A DNA stretch of 64,000 nucleotides from JANQQN01 sp964519665 (lineage in GTDB: Bacteria; Myxococcota; Kuafuiibacteriia; Kuafuiibacteriales; Kuafuiibacteriaceae), in contig CAZFIV010000006.1 of the NCBI GenBank assembly GCA_964519665.1, positions 1-64,000 of the forward strand, in the 5' to 3' direction. The notes beneath the pieces are model-generated. The model searched no databases and had not been told where the DNA came from. It worked only from the letters and a program-made list of their open reading frames with translations. Shown here piece after piece: positions 1-9,181 of this stretch (positions within the stretch are counted from its first letter, which is position 1; each line of letters starts with the position of its first letter). A program made the translations under genes and the position numbers.

Positions 1-110
1 GGCGGCTCACGGGGCGGCTCGACTCGAGGCTGGGCGGGCGGCGGCGGCTCACGGGGCGGCGGCTCGGGCGGCGGCGGCTCGACTACCGGCGGCTCAGGGG
101 GCGGGGGAGC
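1..110. repeat. Low-complexity GGC/CGG-rich repeat coding for Pro-Glu tail
   Basis: Short imperfect units of ggcggctc and ggcggcggctc recur across the first ~110 bases. In the reverse-strand gene they encode Pro-Pro-Pro-Glu and Pro-Pro-Arg-Glu units. The array continues off the left edge. Confidence 0.6.
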
Positions 111-941
111 GACCGGCTCGAGGGCTCGGTCTTCGTCGGTCATCGACAATCCCATATCGTCGAGCTGAATGCGAAGTCGGTCGTACGGCCGGCGATTCGC
201 GGCGAGCACTTCGGGGCGACGAGCGACCTTGGAGAAAGCCGCCTTCAGCTCGTTTTCGACCTCTGCCATGTCGCGCCGGATCTCGGCGCGGCGAGCGCCG
301 GTCGCGGAAAGCGCCTCCTGGTCGAGGCTCGCCAACAGGCGCAGCTTGTCGAGGAGAAGCGGCCTCATCTTGACTCGGGTCGCGGCGAGAGCCCGCTTGG
401 TCTCTTCGAGGGCATAGTCAGGGATTTTCCCCTGACGAAGGGCCGTCTCCCAGTACTCGACCAGGTCAGGTGCGATCTCCTCGTTGTAATACTTGGGGAA
501 ATTGAACGCGAGGTCGGCCGGACTGACGCCCCGCGGGCGTCGCCCCTCGAGCGCGAGCCGCCAGTAATGGATCGCGATCGGCGGCGGAACGAAGTTCTGA
601 ACGTTGAGCCATCCCCGCTTGGCCATCCGACAGGTCCGGCCCGGCTTGGCTTGATTGAAGATCCCGATCGATATGATCGCCTTGGCGACCCCTAATTCCG
701 GTCGGTCTTGGGTGTGCGGATCCATCGCGATCGCGCCGAAGCTGAGCTTCAAGGCTCGCTCCCAGACGACCCGCTCCTTCTTGGTCAGATCCTCGCGCCC
801 CCGAATGTACTCAATCAGGTTTTCCTGGCCCGCGAATACCCGTAAAGGCATACCCACGAAGCCAACGACCCATCCGACCACCAAGATGGGGCCGGCCCAA
901 CGACGTAACGCCCGCATAGTCCTCGTAGACAACCACCGCAT
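1..941 (-). CDS. Partial membrane-anchored protein with proline-rich C-terminal tail
   Basis: Read on the reverse strand, an open frame begins with ATG at 941 (a second in-frame ATG lies at 917) and runs off the left edge, giving about 313 residues and no stop. Residues about 17-37 form one hydrophobic segment preceded by several arginines, so this is a signal anchor or signal peptide. A mostly helical, charged region follows (about 40-270), and then a tail of repeated Glu-Pro-Pro and Pro-Pro-Pro units continuing past the edge. Such tails often span the periplasm or act as flexible linkers. I do not recognise the family. It is divergent from pspA with 173 bases between the starts, so the two could share a regulatory region. 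The frame is open throughout with GC-rich codon use, which supports a real gene; the function is unknown. Confidence 0.7.
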   Translation of the reverse strand, partial: MRWLSTRTMRALRRWAGPILVVGWVVGFVGMPLRVFAGQENLIEYIRGREDLTKKERVVWERALKLSFGAIAMDPHTQDRPELGVAKAIISIGIFNQAKPGRTCRMAKRGWLNVQNFVPPPIAIHYWRLALEGRRPRGVSPADLAFNFPKYYNEEIAPDLVEYWETALRQGKIPDYALEETKRALAATRVKMRPLLLDKLRLLASLDQEALSATGARRAEIRRDMAEVENELKAAFSKVARRPEVLAANRRPYDRLRIQLDDMGLSMTDEDRALEPVAPPPPEPPVVEPPPPEPPPREPPPPAQPRVEPPREP

Positions 942-1065
942 GTCTGAACTGAATGCCCCCTCCCACCCGGTGATGGTAGTCCGGTGCTGGCCCGCACATC
1001 GGTGCGAGTCAAGAGGGAGCAGCGGAAGTATCAAGCTGGACGGCGGGTTGTGGTGACACGCCCAG

Positions 1066-1095
1066 CTGACCTTGGTCGGCGAGAGCTGCTAAGAT
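1066..1095 (+). promoter_or_regulatory. Possible sigma-70-type promoter of pspA
   Basis: A -35-like ctgacc (1066-1071) and a -10-like taagat (1090-1095) are separated by 18 bases, just upstream of the pspA ATG at 1115. Both boxes are imperfect. I found no -24/-12 sigma-54 pair here, unlike the sigma-54 control of psp genes in enterobacteria. Confidence 0.3.
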
Positions 1096-1114
1096 AGCGA
1101 GAGGTCGAGCGAGC

Positions 1115-2128
1115 ATGGGGCTGTTCCAGCGAATCACCGACGTCCTTCGGTCCAACATCAACGATCTGATCTCCCGGGCCGAAGACCCCGAGAAGATGCT
1201 CAATGCGGCCATCGAGGAAATGCAGCGACAGATCCTCGAAGCCAAGAGCCGGGTGGCCATGTCGATCGCCGATGAAAAGCGCCTGGCCAAGCAGTACGAC
1301 AGCGAGCGCAACAAGGTCGAAGACTGGGAAAAGAAGGCGATGGCCGCCGTCCGAGCCAACCGCGACGACCTCGCGCGCGAGGCCCTCGGTCGCAAGCGAG
1401 AACACGCGGTCGCGAGCGAGCAGTACGAAGCCCAGCTCGACAACCAGCGCATCGCCGTCGACGAGCTCAAGCGAGCCCTGAACGCCCTCACCTTGAAGCT
1501 CGAGGAGACCCGGCGAAAAAGGACCCTACTGCTGGCTCGGGCCAAGCGGGCCGAAGCGCAGAAGCACCTCGCGAGCACCCTGACCGCGACCAGCGACAAT
1601 TCGGCGGCCGAGCGGCTCGAGCGACTCGAAGCCCGGGTCGAGCAGGTCGAGGCGGAAGCCGAAGCCACGTGGGAGGTCGCCGCACTCGCCGCCGGCGAAG
1701 TGCAGGGTGATCTCGCTCGCCAGATCGACGCCCTCGGGACGGGCACCGGCACCATGGACGACGAGCTCCTCGCCCTGAAGAGCCGAATGAAAGACCTCGA
1801 CGAGATAGGGCCCGGCGAATCACCAAAGGCCTTGCCGGCCGGCCAACCGTCTTCCGGCGAATTCTCGGAGCGACGACCCAACGACGAACTGAGCAAAGAG
1901 ATCGAGGAGCTCCGAGCCCGCATCGAGAACGTCGACGACGGTGAAGCCGACGACGCGCCGACCGAAGACGCATTGCCCCGCGTTGACCGAGCCCCCACCG
2001 GCGACGACGCTCCGACGAACGAACACTCCCCCACGAACGACCCCACGAATGAACGGGCTGGCGCGGAGTCCCTCGAAACCAGCGACCCCTCCGCTTACGG
2101 CAGCCCCGCCGACGAAAAGAAAGCTTGA
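1115..2128 (+). CDS. pspA: PspA/IM30 family membrane-stress protein
   Basis: The N-terminus MGLFQRITDVLRSNINDL is the typical amphipathic membrane-binding start of PspA/Vipp1 proteins. A long charged coiled coil follows to about residue 215, with conserved PspA features such as EDPEKML and the QRQILEAK-like segment. The family binds stressed inner membranes, forms ESCRT-III-like assemblies and helps keep membrane integrity. At 337 residues it is about 100 longer than usual; the extra C-terminal part (about 225-337) is acidic and rich in Pro, Asp, Glu, Ala and Thr and is probably disordered. The ATG at 1115 has a gagg purine stretch about 10 bases upstream. The next gene overlaps or abuts its end, which suggests co-transcription. 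Confidence 0.93.
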   Translation: MGLFQRITDVLRSNINDLISRAEDPEKMLNAAIEEMQRQILEAKSRVAMSIADEKRLAKQYDSERNKVEDWEKKAMAAVRANRDDLAREALGRKREHAVASEQYEAQLDNQRIAVDELKRALNALTLKLEETRRKRTLLLARAKRAEAQKHLASTLTATSDNSAAERLERLEARVEQVEAEAEATWEVAALAAGEVQGDLARQIDALGTGTGTMDDELLALKSRMKDLDEIGPGESPKALPAGQPSSGEFSERRPNDELSKEIEELRARIENVDDGEADDAPTEDALPRVDRAPTGDDAPTNEHSPTNDPTNERAGAESLETSDPSAYGSPADEKKA

Positions 2129-2132
2129 ACCC

Positions 2133-3590
2133 TTGGGTTCCATCGACGTCGCGCGGAGAGCACCGCCGGCCCTCGGATGCCTGGCGTTCATCGCGGCAGC
2201 GCAGTGCGGGGAGGCGGATCTCCCCGTTTTTGAGGGGCGAGAGCCCACCCAGCCCGCAGCCGAGGTTCTCTGCCGGCAACCGGGCTTCCCTCGAGAGGTG
2301 GGACCCGACCGCTACCGCTTGGTCGACATGGACGCCGGAACGACGTGCGAGGTCTTCGTCGAGCAGGATGTCTGCGTCATCGCGATCTTCCGAGACTGTA
2401 CCGACCTGAACGATCCGGTCCGCGAGTGGCAAGGGCTAGCCACCATCGACCGCACGGTCCGGATATCGCCGCTGTACCCGGATTCGGTATCCCTGGTCGG
2501 GCTGCCGCGGTCTCCGGTCTGCTGCGAGGGCACCGTCGTTCCGGACACCGGACCCACGGAATGGATGCGCCTCGACTGCCGTTTCGACAGCTGCCTCAAC
2601 CGCGGTCGCCCCCACGCTGGGCTCTACCTCGAGCGCGACCTCTCTCGTGCGCCCGCCTTATCGGTCGTCGGCACGGAAACCGTAGCGGTGACCGCGTCTT
2701 CCAGTCGCCGGCTCGGCGCCCTGTGGGACGCGACCCGCGACGAAGGGTGGCTCGGCTGGCCCAACGCCGGCTTGTTCGTGCGAACGGCGAACGGGCCGGC
2801 CGAAGTGGTCGATCGAACGCTCACGGTGGCTTCGATCGCCCACACGGCGGATGCTGTCTTCGCTGCCGGAGGCACGAATCTGGCGCGCATCGACAAAGCC
2901 TCCCGATCCGTAACCCACCAGATCACCCTCGAGGGTCAGGTCGTGGCGACGACCGTGATCGATGACCGCGTCCTGGTCGCGGTCGACCGAGGCGACGTAT
3001 CGATCGTCATTCGGTTACGTCCCGACACCCTCGCCGAGCTCGAGCGCTTCGTCGATCCGGGACGGGTCATCGACCTGGCTCCTCTCCCGGACGATGGCCG
3101 GGTCGTGACCGCCCTCAGCAGCCCGCCACGCCTCGTGGTGCTCACCTCGACGCTGGCCGTCGTTCGATCGGTCCAGATGAATGAGTTGCTCGATTTGAAC
3201 ATCGCTGGCGTCGAACCCGAAGCGCCCGTGGCGGTCGACGGGTCTCGGGTCGCCTTTTCAGGTCAATGCTTCCGCGGCGGAAGCACCGCGCACTGCTACT
3301 ACGAGCACACGCTGTTGCCGGAGGGCCCCGACCAATCCGTCCGGCTCGGCGTGCCGAACGAGACGCGCATCGCGGCCATCTTACCTCAGGCCGACGACGG
3401 TCGCTTCGCATGGCTAGCCGGTGAGAGCGGCGCGATCCACCGGATCAGCCGGTCACCCCTGCGGCCCTTGCCGCGGGAGGTCACCCAGCTCGAGCACGAC
3501 GTCGCGGACCTCATCGACACCGGCGAATCGTTGTGGGCCGTCTCGGTCACCGGCGTTGTCTCGATCTTGGCTCCGTCTTCCGCTCCGTAG
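2133..3590 (+). CDS. Putative lipoprotein with beta-propeller-like repeats
   Basis: This frame is open from well inside pspA to 3590. I place the start at TTG 2133, just after the pspA stop, because it puts a hydrophobic stretch (LGCLAFIAAAQC) near the N-terminus with a Cys that could be lipidated. The lipobox is imperfect, with Gln before the Cys. About 485 residues. The first ~150 residues are Cys-rich (several CxxC-spaced or isolated Cys), which suggests disulfides outside the cytoplasm. The rest consists of repeated beta-strand patterns with Val-Val-Ala and Asp-Gly turns, resembling PQQ/WD-type propellers. I do not recognise a named family. It is directly downstream of pspA, so a membrane-stress role is possible but unproven. 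The start codon is uncertain. Confidence 0.7.
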   Translation: MGSIDVARRAPPALGCLAFIAAAQCGEADLPVFEGREPTQPAAEVLCRQPGFPREVGPDRYRLVDMDAGTTCEVFVEQDVCVIAIFRDCTDLNDPVREWQGLATIDRTVRISPLYPDSVSLVGLPRSPVCCEGTVVPDTGPTEWMRLDCRFDSCLNRGRPHAGLYLERDLSRAPALSVVGTETVAVTASSSRRLGALWDATRDEGWLGWPNAGLFVRTANGPAEVVDRTLTVASIAHTADAVFAAGGTNLARIDKASRSVTHQITLEGQVVATTVIDDRVLVAVDRGDVSIVIRLRPDTLAELERFVDPGRVIDLAPLPDDGRVVTALSSPPRLVVLTSTLAVVRSVQMNELLDLNIAGVEPEAPVAVDGSRVAFSGQCFRGGSTAHCYYEHTLLPEGPDQSVRLGVPNETRIAAILPQADDGRFAWLAGESGAIHRISRSPLRPLPREVTQLEHDVADLIDTGESLWAVSVTGVVSILAPSSAP

Positions 3591-3600
3591 CTTTCGTGGA

Positions 3601-3620
3601 CCGACCGGCGAGATGGTCGG
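3601..3620. terminator. Weak hairpin between convergent genes
   Basis: ccgacc (3601-3606) can pair with ggtcgg (3615-3620) across an eight-base loop, between the convergent lipoprotein and calcium-ATPase genes. There is no T-run, so this is only a possible terminator. Confidence 0.25.
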
Positions 3621-3666
3621 AGGATGTCGGCCTCGGAAAGATGGGTCGTCGGTTGGGACGGCCTCT

Positions 3667-6474
3667 CTAACCTCTGACGGCCTGCTTCTTCCGGCGCTTC
3701 TTGCTTTGCTTCTTCCGGCGCGGGTTGCCCGCGGGCACCGGAACCTTGGCCACGGTGGCCGGGGCGGGTAACGCGGCTGGCGTCTCGGAGACCAGCCGCC
3801 CCACGGAGCGGATCACTTTCCCGAGGACCAGAACCGTGGCGCCGACCGCGATCGACATGAGCCACTCGTCGACCGTGAGCTGCGTTGTTCTGAACAGCGC
3901 GCCACCGAACTGAATGATCAGCAGCTGGGTCACCAAGGTGGCGGCGATGACTGAAATGAACAGGGGACTCTTGGTTATGCCCGGCAAGACGCCGCGATCG
4001 AATCGGGTCGACCGCGCATTCACCTCGTTGAACAGCTGCATCATGACGAACGTGTTGAACACGAACGTATTGCGGGTCAGCGTGCTCGCTTCGGCGGGAA
4101 TGATGATGTCGGTCCCCAAGACGACCATGAGCACCACCACCATGTAGACCCCCATGGTGAGGATGTGCGTCCACATGTTCTTCGTGATCAGCGGCGCGTG
4201 ACGCCCATGCGGCGGCTGGTCGAGCAAGTCCGCCGGCGGGGGTTCGGTGGCGAGGGCGAGGGCGGCCATCGTATCCATGATCAGATTGACCCACAGCAGC
4301 TGCACCGTATTGAGTGGAATGCCGTATCCGAACAGGGCGGCCAAGAACGCCGTCGACAGGGCGACCACGTTGACCGTCAACTGAAACTGCAGGAACTTCC
4401 GAATATTCTCGAAGATCCCCCGCCCCCACTGAATCCCTTTGACGATCGAGCTGAAGTTGTCGTCGAGCAGCACGATGTCCGAGGCTTCCTTGGCCACTTC
4501 GGTGCCCGCCAATCCCATCGCGAAGCCGACATCGGCGGCCTTGAGCGCCGGCGCGTCGTTGGTTCCGTCGCCGGTGACGGCCACGACTTCCCCGTGGGAC
4601 TTGAGCAAAGTCACCAAGCGGTGCTTGTCGGACGGAACCGAGCGAGCCAACACCCTCAACCTATCGAGCCGAGCGACCACTTGATCGTCCGACCATCCCC
4701 GAAACTCTCGACCATCGACCACCAGGTCGCCTTCGCGAAGCAAGTCGATTTGCCGCGCGATACTACGGGCGGTCACCGGGTTGTCGCCAGTGACCATTTT
4801 GACGTCGACGCCAGCTCGTCGGCACTTGGCGATGGCCTCGGCCACCTCGGGGCGGACCGGGTCGGCGATCGCGACTACGCCGATGAGCACGAGGTCGCGC
4901 TCGAGGTCGTCGGCCGTCGCGTTGTCGGCTTCGGCACCGAGCCGGCGGTACGCGAGCGCCAAGACGCGGTGCCCGTGCTCGGCGGATTCTCGTACGACCC
5001 TCTCGAAGTCCCGCCGCCCTGCTTTGTCCAGCGGCACCACCTTGCCGTGCTTCACCTGCTTCTTGGCCCGATCGAAAATCACCTCGGGCGCGCCTTTGAC
5101 CAGCAGGGTTCGACTCCGGTCGGGCTCCGCGATCAGGGTCGACATGCGCTTGCGATCCGAAGAGAACCCGAGCTGGTGGATCGTATCGGCCTGAGAGCGT
5201 CGCCGGCGCCAGTCCTCGCCCCAGCCCGCGATCAGCGCCAACAGAGCGGCCTCCGTAGGATTTCCTAAGTACTGGATTTGCCCATCGGGGCTTTTCTCGA
5301 GAAACGCCGTCGAGTCGACGGCGGCCACGGCCGCGATCTGTTCGACGACCTCGGGGGACAGTCGATGAGGGTCCGGCGGCCCGGAGAAATCGACGCCATC
5401 GAGCAGACCTTCGACGACGGCCATCTTGTTCTTGGTCAGGGTTCCGGTCTTATCGGAGCAAACGACGGTCGCCGCCCCCATCGTCTCGCAGGACTCGAGC
5501 TTTCGAACCAGATTGTTGTCTCGCGCCATGCTCCGCACCGAATAGGCGAGGCTAATGGTCACCGCGAGCGGCAGACCCTCGGGCACCGCCACGACGACGA
5601 TCGTCACCGCTACGATCGAGAACTGAATCAGCTGCTGGATCGTGCTGAAATCGACGGCGAGCGACAGCTCCCCGCGGATCGCGGCCGAGACCGACAACGC
5701 CGAGAAAGTGAGCACCGCCGCGCCCAAGCCGACTAGGCCGATCTGGTCGGCAAGCTTGGCCAGGCGCTCTTGCAACGGGGTCGGCGCATCCTCTTCTTGG
5801 GTCAACGTGGCCTGCAGACGACCGATTTCGGTCGACACGCCCACCGCCTCGATCAGCATGGCGCCGGTCCCGGTGGTGACCGTCGTGCCCCCTTTCACTT
5901 CGAGGTCGGTTTCACCCTTGTCGACCGGTACGGACTCGCCGGTCAGAGTGGACTGGTCGACCTGCAGATCGACGCTCGACAGCAAGCGCCCATCGGCCGG
6001 AAGCCGATCCCCGGTGCTGAGGTTGACGATGTCGCCCACCACCAGCTCTAAAATCGACAGACGAGTCACATGGCCGTCGCGGAGAACGTTGACCGGCACG
6101 TCGTCACGAACCGCGGACAGCATCTTGAACTGCTTCGCGGCCTGGGCCTCGTTGAGGGTCGTGACCAGCGAGGCCACCAGCACCGCACCCAGGATGGCGA
6201 ATCCGTCGATGTAATGAGGGCTGTAGCCTTCGACGACCATGCCTTGCAGCACTTCGACGCCCAGCGCCAAGAGGGCGGCACCGATCAGGATGAGGAGCGT
6301 TCGATCGTTGAGAGAGCCCAAGAACATCTCGAAGATGGACTTGGACTTGGGCGGAGGAAGCCGGTTTTCGCCGTACCGTTGCCGGTGCTCAGACACCTGA
6401 GCGGCGGTCAGACCTGTTTGAGGGTCGGTGCCGAGGGCGCGGGCGGCCTCCTCGGTCTCGGCGAACCGGTTCAT
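3667..6474 (-). CDS. P-type (type II) calcium-translocating ATPase
   Basis: A 935-residue P-type ATPase. The N-terminal cation-ATPase domain (about 1-75) is followed by TM1-2, the actuator domain with LTGES at 177-181, the ion-binding TM4 motif VPEGLP (about 297-302) and the phosphorylation motif DKTGTLT with acceptor Asp341. Then come the nucleotide-binding domain, the hinge motifs MVTGDN and TGDGTNDAPALK, and a six-helix C-terminal cation domain with the LLWVNLIMDTMAALAL segment typical of calcium and plasma-membrane-type pumps. It should export Ca2+ (possibly Mn2+) from the cytoplasm using ATP. The last ~20 residues are strongly basic (RRKKQSKKRRKKQ), an unusual tail that could bind lipids or regulate the pump. 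It is convergent with the pspA operon and stands alone. Confidence 0.93.
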   Translation of the reverse strand: MNRFAETEEAARALGTDPQTGLTAAQVSEHRQRYGENRLPPPKSKSIFEMFLGSLNDRTLLILIGAALLALGVEVLQGMVVEGYSPHYIDGFAILGAVLVASLVTTLNEAQAAKQFKMLSAVRDDVPVNVLRDGHVTRLSILELVVGDIVNLSTGDRLPADGRLLSSVDLQVDQSTLTGESVPVDKGETDLEVKGGTTVTTGTGAMLIEAVGVSTEIGRLQATLTQEEDAPTPLQERLAKLADQIGLVGLGAAVLTFSALSVSAAIRGELSLAVDFSTIQQLIQFSIVAVTIVVVAVPEGLPLAVTISLAYSVRSMARDNNLVRKLESCETMGAATVVCSDKTGTLTKNKMAVVEGLLDGVDFSGPPDPHRLSPEVVEQIAAVAAVDSTAFLEKSPDGQIQYLGNPTEAALLALIAGWGEDWRRRRSQADTIHQLGFSSDRKRMSTLIAEPDRSRTLLVKGAPEVIFDRAKKQVKHGKVVPLDKAGRRDFERVVRESAEHGHRVLALAYRRLGAEADNATADDLERDLVLIGVVAIADPVRPEVAEAIAKCRRAGVDVKMVTGDNPVTARSIARQIDLLREGDLVVDGREFRGWSDDQVVARLDRLRVLARSVPSDKHRLVTLLKSHGEVVAVTGDGTNDAPALKAADVGFAMGLAGTEVAKEASDIVLLDDNFSSIVKGIQWGRGIFENIRKFLQFQLTVNVVALSTAFLAALFGYGIPLNTVQLLWVNLIMDTMAALALATEPPPADLLDQPPHGRHAPLITKNMWTHILTMGVYMVVVLMVVLGTDIIIPAEASTLTRNTFVFNTFVMMQLFNEVNARSTRFDRGVLPGITKSPLFISVIAATLVTQLLIIQFGGALFRTTQLTVDEWLMSIAVGATVLVLGKVIRSVGRLVSETPAALPAPATVAKVPVPAGNPRRKKQSKKRRKKQAVRG

Positions 6475-6581
6475 ACCGACGCATCTTTAACGCATCGTCG
6501 GCGGTGCGACCATCGATCCTCGAGGGATCTGGTCGGATAAGACTGGACCGATACCCCTTCCGGTCACTAACCCATGCGGTG

Positions 6582-7118
6582 ATGACGACGAGCCCCGCCG
6601 ACAACCGCATTCCGATGCTCGCGATCGGTGCCCTCAGCGCTGTCGCCCTCACCTTCTTGGTGTGGATCATCTACTTTCGCGATCCGGGCCCAGCGACCGG
6701 AGGGCTATCCTTCTTGCCAGCCGTCAACGCTACCCTGAACGCGCTGGCCGCGGTTTGTCTTACCCTCGGCCTGGGGGCCATCCGCCGCCGAGACCGAGCT
6801 CAGCACCAGCGATTCATGACCTCCGCCCTCGCGTTCTCCGCTTTGTTCCTAGTGAGTTACATTATCTACCACGCTCAGCATGGAGATACTCGCTTTCAGG
6901 GCCAGGGCCTGATCCGTTACCCGTATTTCTTCATCTTGATTTCCCACATCGCGCTGTCGGCAGTGGCGCTGCCAATGGTTCTGGCTACGTTCTACCTGTC
7001 CTGGACGCAGCAATTTACCCGGCATCGACGGCTGGCGCGGTTCACGTTTCCCATTTGGATGTACGTATCGGTGACCGGCGTGCTCATCTTCCTGATGCTC
7101 AAGACCCTCTCGGCCTGA
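6582..7118 (+). CDS. DUF420 family membrane protein
   Basis: A 178-residue protein starting at ATG 6582; the frame extends further upstream, but this start lies just before the first membrane helix. Five hydrophobic helices are visible with the conserved DUF420 pattern: an Asn in LPAVNATLNAL, an RRRDRAQHQRFM loop, a YIIYHAQHGDTRF segment and an HRRLARFTFPIWMYVSVTGV end. Family members such as CtaM of Gram-positive bacteria are linked to haem-copper oxidase maturation. No oxidase genes are nearby, so the role here is inferred only. It starts 107 bases from the divergent calcium-ATPase gene and converges on the FHA gene. Confidence 0.85.
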   Translation: MTTSPADNRIPMLAIGALSAVALTFLVWIIYFRDPGPATGGLSFLPAVNATLNALAAVCLTLGLGAIRRRDRAQHQRFMTSALAFSALFLVSYIIYHAQHGDTRFQGQGLIRYPYFFILISHIALSAVALPMVLATFYLSWTQQFTRHRRLARFTFPIWMYVSVTGVLIFLMLKTLSA

Positions 7119-7192
7119 GTGGGGAGCACCGGTCGCCCGCCGCTGGCGCGCCGCGCCGCAAGCATCCCGAGTGTGGCTGCGCCTCGAAACGG

Positions 7193-9133
7193 TTAGTTGT
7201 CGCGCAGCCAATCCGAAGCCAGTTTATGGTACGGACTCGAAGGGTCGGTCATCTGGGTGAGCCGGCGAAAGATACGCCGGGTCGCCTCTTTGTCGTCGTC
7301 CTTCAGAATGTACCCTTCGTAGTACAGCTCGCGGGCTTTGCCCCGTAGCTCGGCGAGACGGGTCTGGGCGAGCTTGTGGTTCGGCTGCGCCTTGACCGCT
7401 CGACTGAGCAGTTCGAACGCGGAGACATCGTCCGATGACTGTAGGGCGTCGATCCCCTTCAGGAAGAGCCCGTCCGCGTAGTACTTCTGAAGTCGACGCC
7501 GGATTCTGCCTTCACCACCGGCGATCTGCCTATCGAGCGCCAGCGCCTCGGGCCCGATGCGGATCAACTCGTCGGCTCGTTTTCGTCGGTGCACCACCGC
7601 GGCCTTCTCGAACAGCTTCTTCACCGCCGCCATCCGCTCGCGCCACTCGAGGTAGCGGTCGCCGCCGATCGCTTCCGCAGCGTCGATGGCCGCTGAGATC
7701 TTACCCTCGCGATAGAGCTCGATCGACCGCCGCATCGGCTCGGGAACGATGAACTTCGGACGCCGCGGCGCTCGCCGAGTGGGTTGGGCCCCCGCATCGG
7801 CGATCTGACGGCGAAGCGATCGGGCGTCGGAAAGATCGGGGGCCAACTCGATCGCGCGGTCGACGAGTTCGAGCGCCTTGTCGATGTCGGACGCCTCGAA
7901 GACCGTCCCTGCTTCCTCGAGCAGCGCGTAAGCGATCGATCGCGCGTAAACCTGCCGGTCCCGGGCCGCTTGTCCGGCGTAGTCACTGTCGGCGGGAACC
8001 TTCTTCAGACGATCGATGGCCTCGACATACCGCCGCGACGCCGCAAGTTCGCGGGCCGCGGCCACGTGCTCCCAGTGGGCAAGCTGTTCTTCGCAGTGCT
8101 CGAGATAACCGGGCGCTCGCGCGTGGGTGGGTTCGGCCCGCAACACCCGCCGAAACAAAACCGATGCGTCGCCGCACCTGAGCTGCTTGACGAGCTCGAT
8201 GCCCTGCAAAAACTCGCGCTTGACCCTGAGCGCTCGCTCGGCCGGCGTCTCGCCGGCGAGGTATCGCTCGTAGACCCCCCAGCCCACCAACGCCAGCCCT
8301 GCCACCGCGAGCGCCACCAACACCGCGCTCACCAGCCTCTTGAGGGCGCGCCCCGGTACGATCGGGGAATCATCGGACTCGGGCACCTCTCCGTCGGCCG
8401 CCTCGGGTTCCCGATGACCGGCGGCCGCCGGTTCGACCTTGGCGTCTCGTAAGAGCGGCTCGAACTCATCCACGGACGGAATCTCACTGACCGCCGGGGA
8501 CTGCGTCCCCGCTCGTACAGGTTGGGCCGCGCTCGTCACGGGGGCTTCATTGAGCTCGACGAACCGTAATGTCCGCTCCCCGACCACGATCTCGTCGCCG
8601 GGAGACAGCGCCTCTTCCTGAATTCGGACCCCGTTGAGAAAAGTGCCGTTGCCGCTCGAGAGGTCGGTGAGGACGAAGTGCTCGCCCTCGAGCCGGATTC
8701 GAGCATGCCTTCGGGAAACCGCGATGTCCGACAGGACCAGCCTACAGTCTTCGTCGCGGCCAATGATGATCTCGTCGACCTTGAACGACCACTCCAAGCC
8801 GACATCAGGCCCGGCGACGATGATCAGCCGGCAGCCCATCGGCGGCTTCGACTCGGCCTCGACCCTCGCTCGGGTGTCCGGAGCCCCGTCGACCAGGTCC
8901 GCGAGCTCGCCTAAGAACTCACCCTTGTCGAACATCGCCGTGGGTTGACGAAAGCCGTCGATTTCAGGATCAACGACCGCTGACCCGCCGGTGATCTCGC
9001 GAGGGTCGTCGGACTGTCGCGAACCGGATTCCGACCCTTCGGACTCGTGAAAAATCCCGGCCGAGAAGGTGGTGTTGCGACCCTTGCGCGAACCATCCGG
9101 GCCGGGAGCCATATTGTCGTCGTGCTCGCTCAC
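7193..9133 (-). CDS. FHA-domain, single-pass membrane protein with TPR-like C-terminus
   Basis: A 646-residue protein. Residues about 100-195 form a forkhead-associated domain with the phosphothreonine-pocket signatures IGRDEDC, SDIAVSRRHA and SSGNGTFLNGV. A single hydrophobic helix lies near 268-290, so the FHA domain faces the cytoplasm and the C-terminal half is probably periplasmic. That half is helical with TPR-like repeats (about 300-640). FHA domains read Ser/Thr kinase signals, and Myxococcota are rich in such kinases; none is encoded here. The start is ATG 9133, followed by an acidic disordered segment. It is divergent from the ABC-exporter operon with only 48 bases between the start codons. 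Confidence 0.88.
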   Translation of the reverse strand: MSEHDDNMAPGPDGSRKGRNTTFSAGIFHESEGSESGSRQSDDPREITGGSAVVDPEIDGFRQPTAMFDKGEFLGELADLVDGAPDTRARVEAESKPPMGCRLIIVAGPDVGLEWSFKVDEIIIGRDEDCRLVLSDIAVSRRHARIRLEGEHFVLTDLSSGNGTFLNGVRIQEEALSPGDEIVVGERTLRFVELNEAPVTSAAQPVRAGTQSPAVSEIPSVDEFEPLLRDAKVEPAAAGHREPEAADGEVPESDDSPIVPGRALKRLVSAVLVALAVAGLALVGWGVYERYLAGETPAERALRVKREFLQGIELVKQLRCGDASVLFRRVLRAEPTHARAPGYLEHCEEQLAHWEHVAAARELAASRRYVEAIDRLKKVPADSDYAGQAARDRQVYARSIAYALLEEAGTVFEASDIDKALELVDRAIELAPDLSDARSLRRQIADAGAQPTRRAPRRPKFIVPEPMRRSIELYREGKISAAIDAAEAIGGDRYLEWRERMAAVKKLFEKAAVVHRRKRADELIRIGPEALALDRQIAGGEGRIRRRLQKYYADGLFLKGIDALQSSDDVSAFELLSRAVKAQPNHKLAQTRLAELRGKARELYYEGYILKDDDKEATRRIFRRLTQMTDPSSPYHKLASDWLRDN

Positions 9134-9181
9134 GTCCTGGTTTCCTGGCTAGTCGCAGTATGACATACGAATCGAGCGCAA

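Noticed and set aside
4165..5268. Long forward open frame (367 codons) opposite the calcium-ATPase gene
   Set aside because: It lies wholly within the clear P-type ATPase on the other strand, and its Arg/His-rich translation is typical of a shadow frame in GC-rich DNA.
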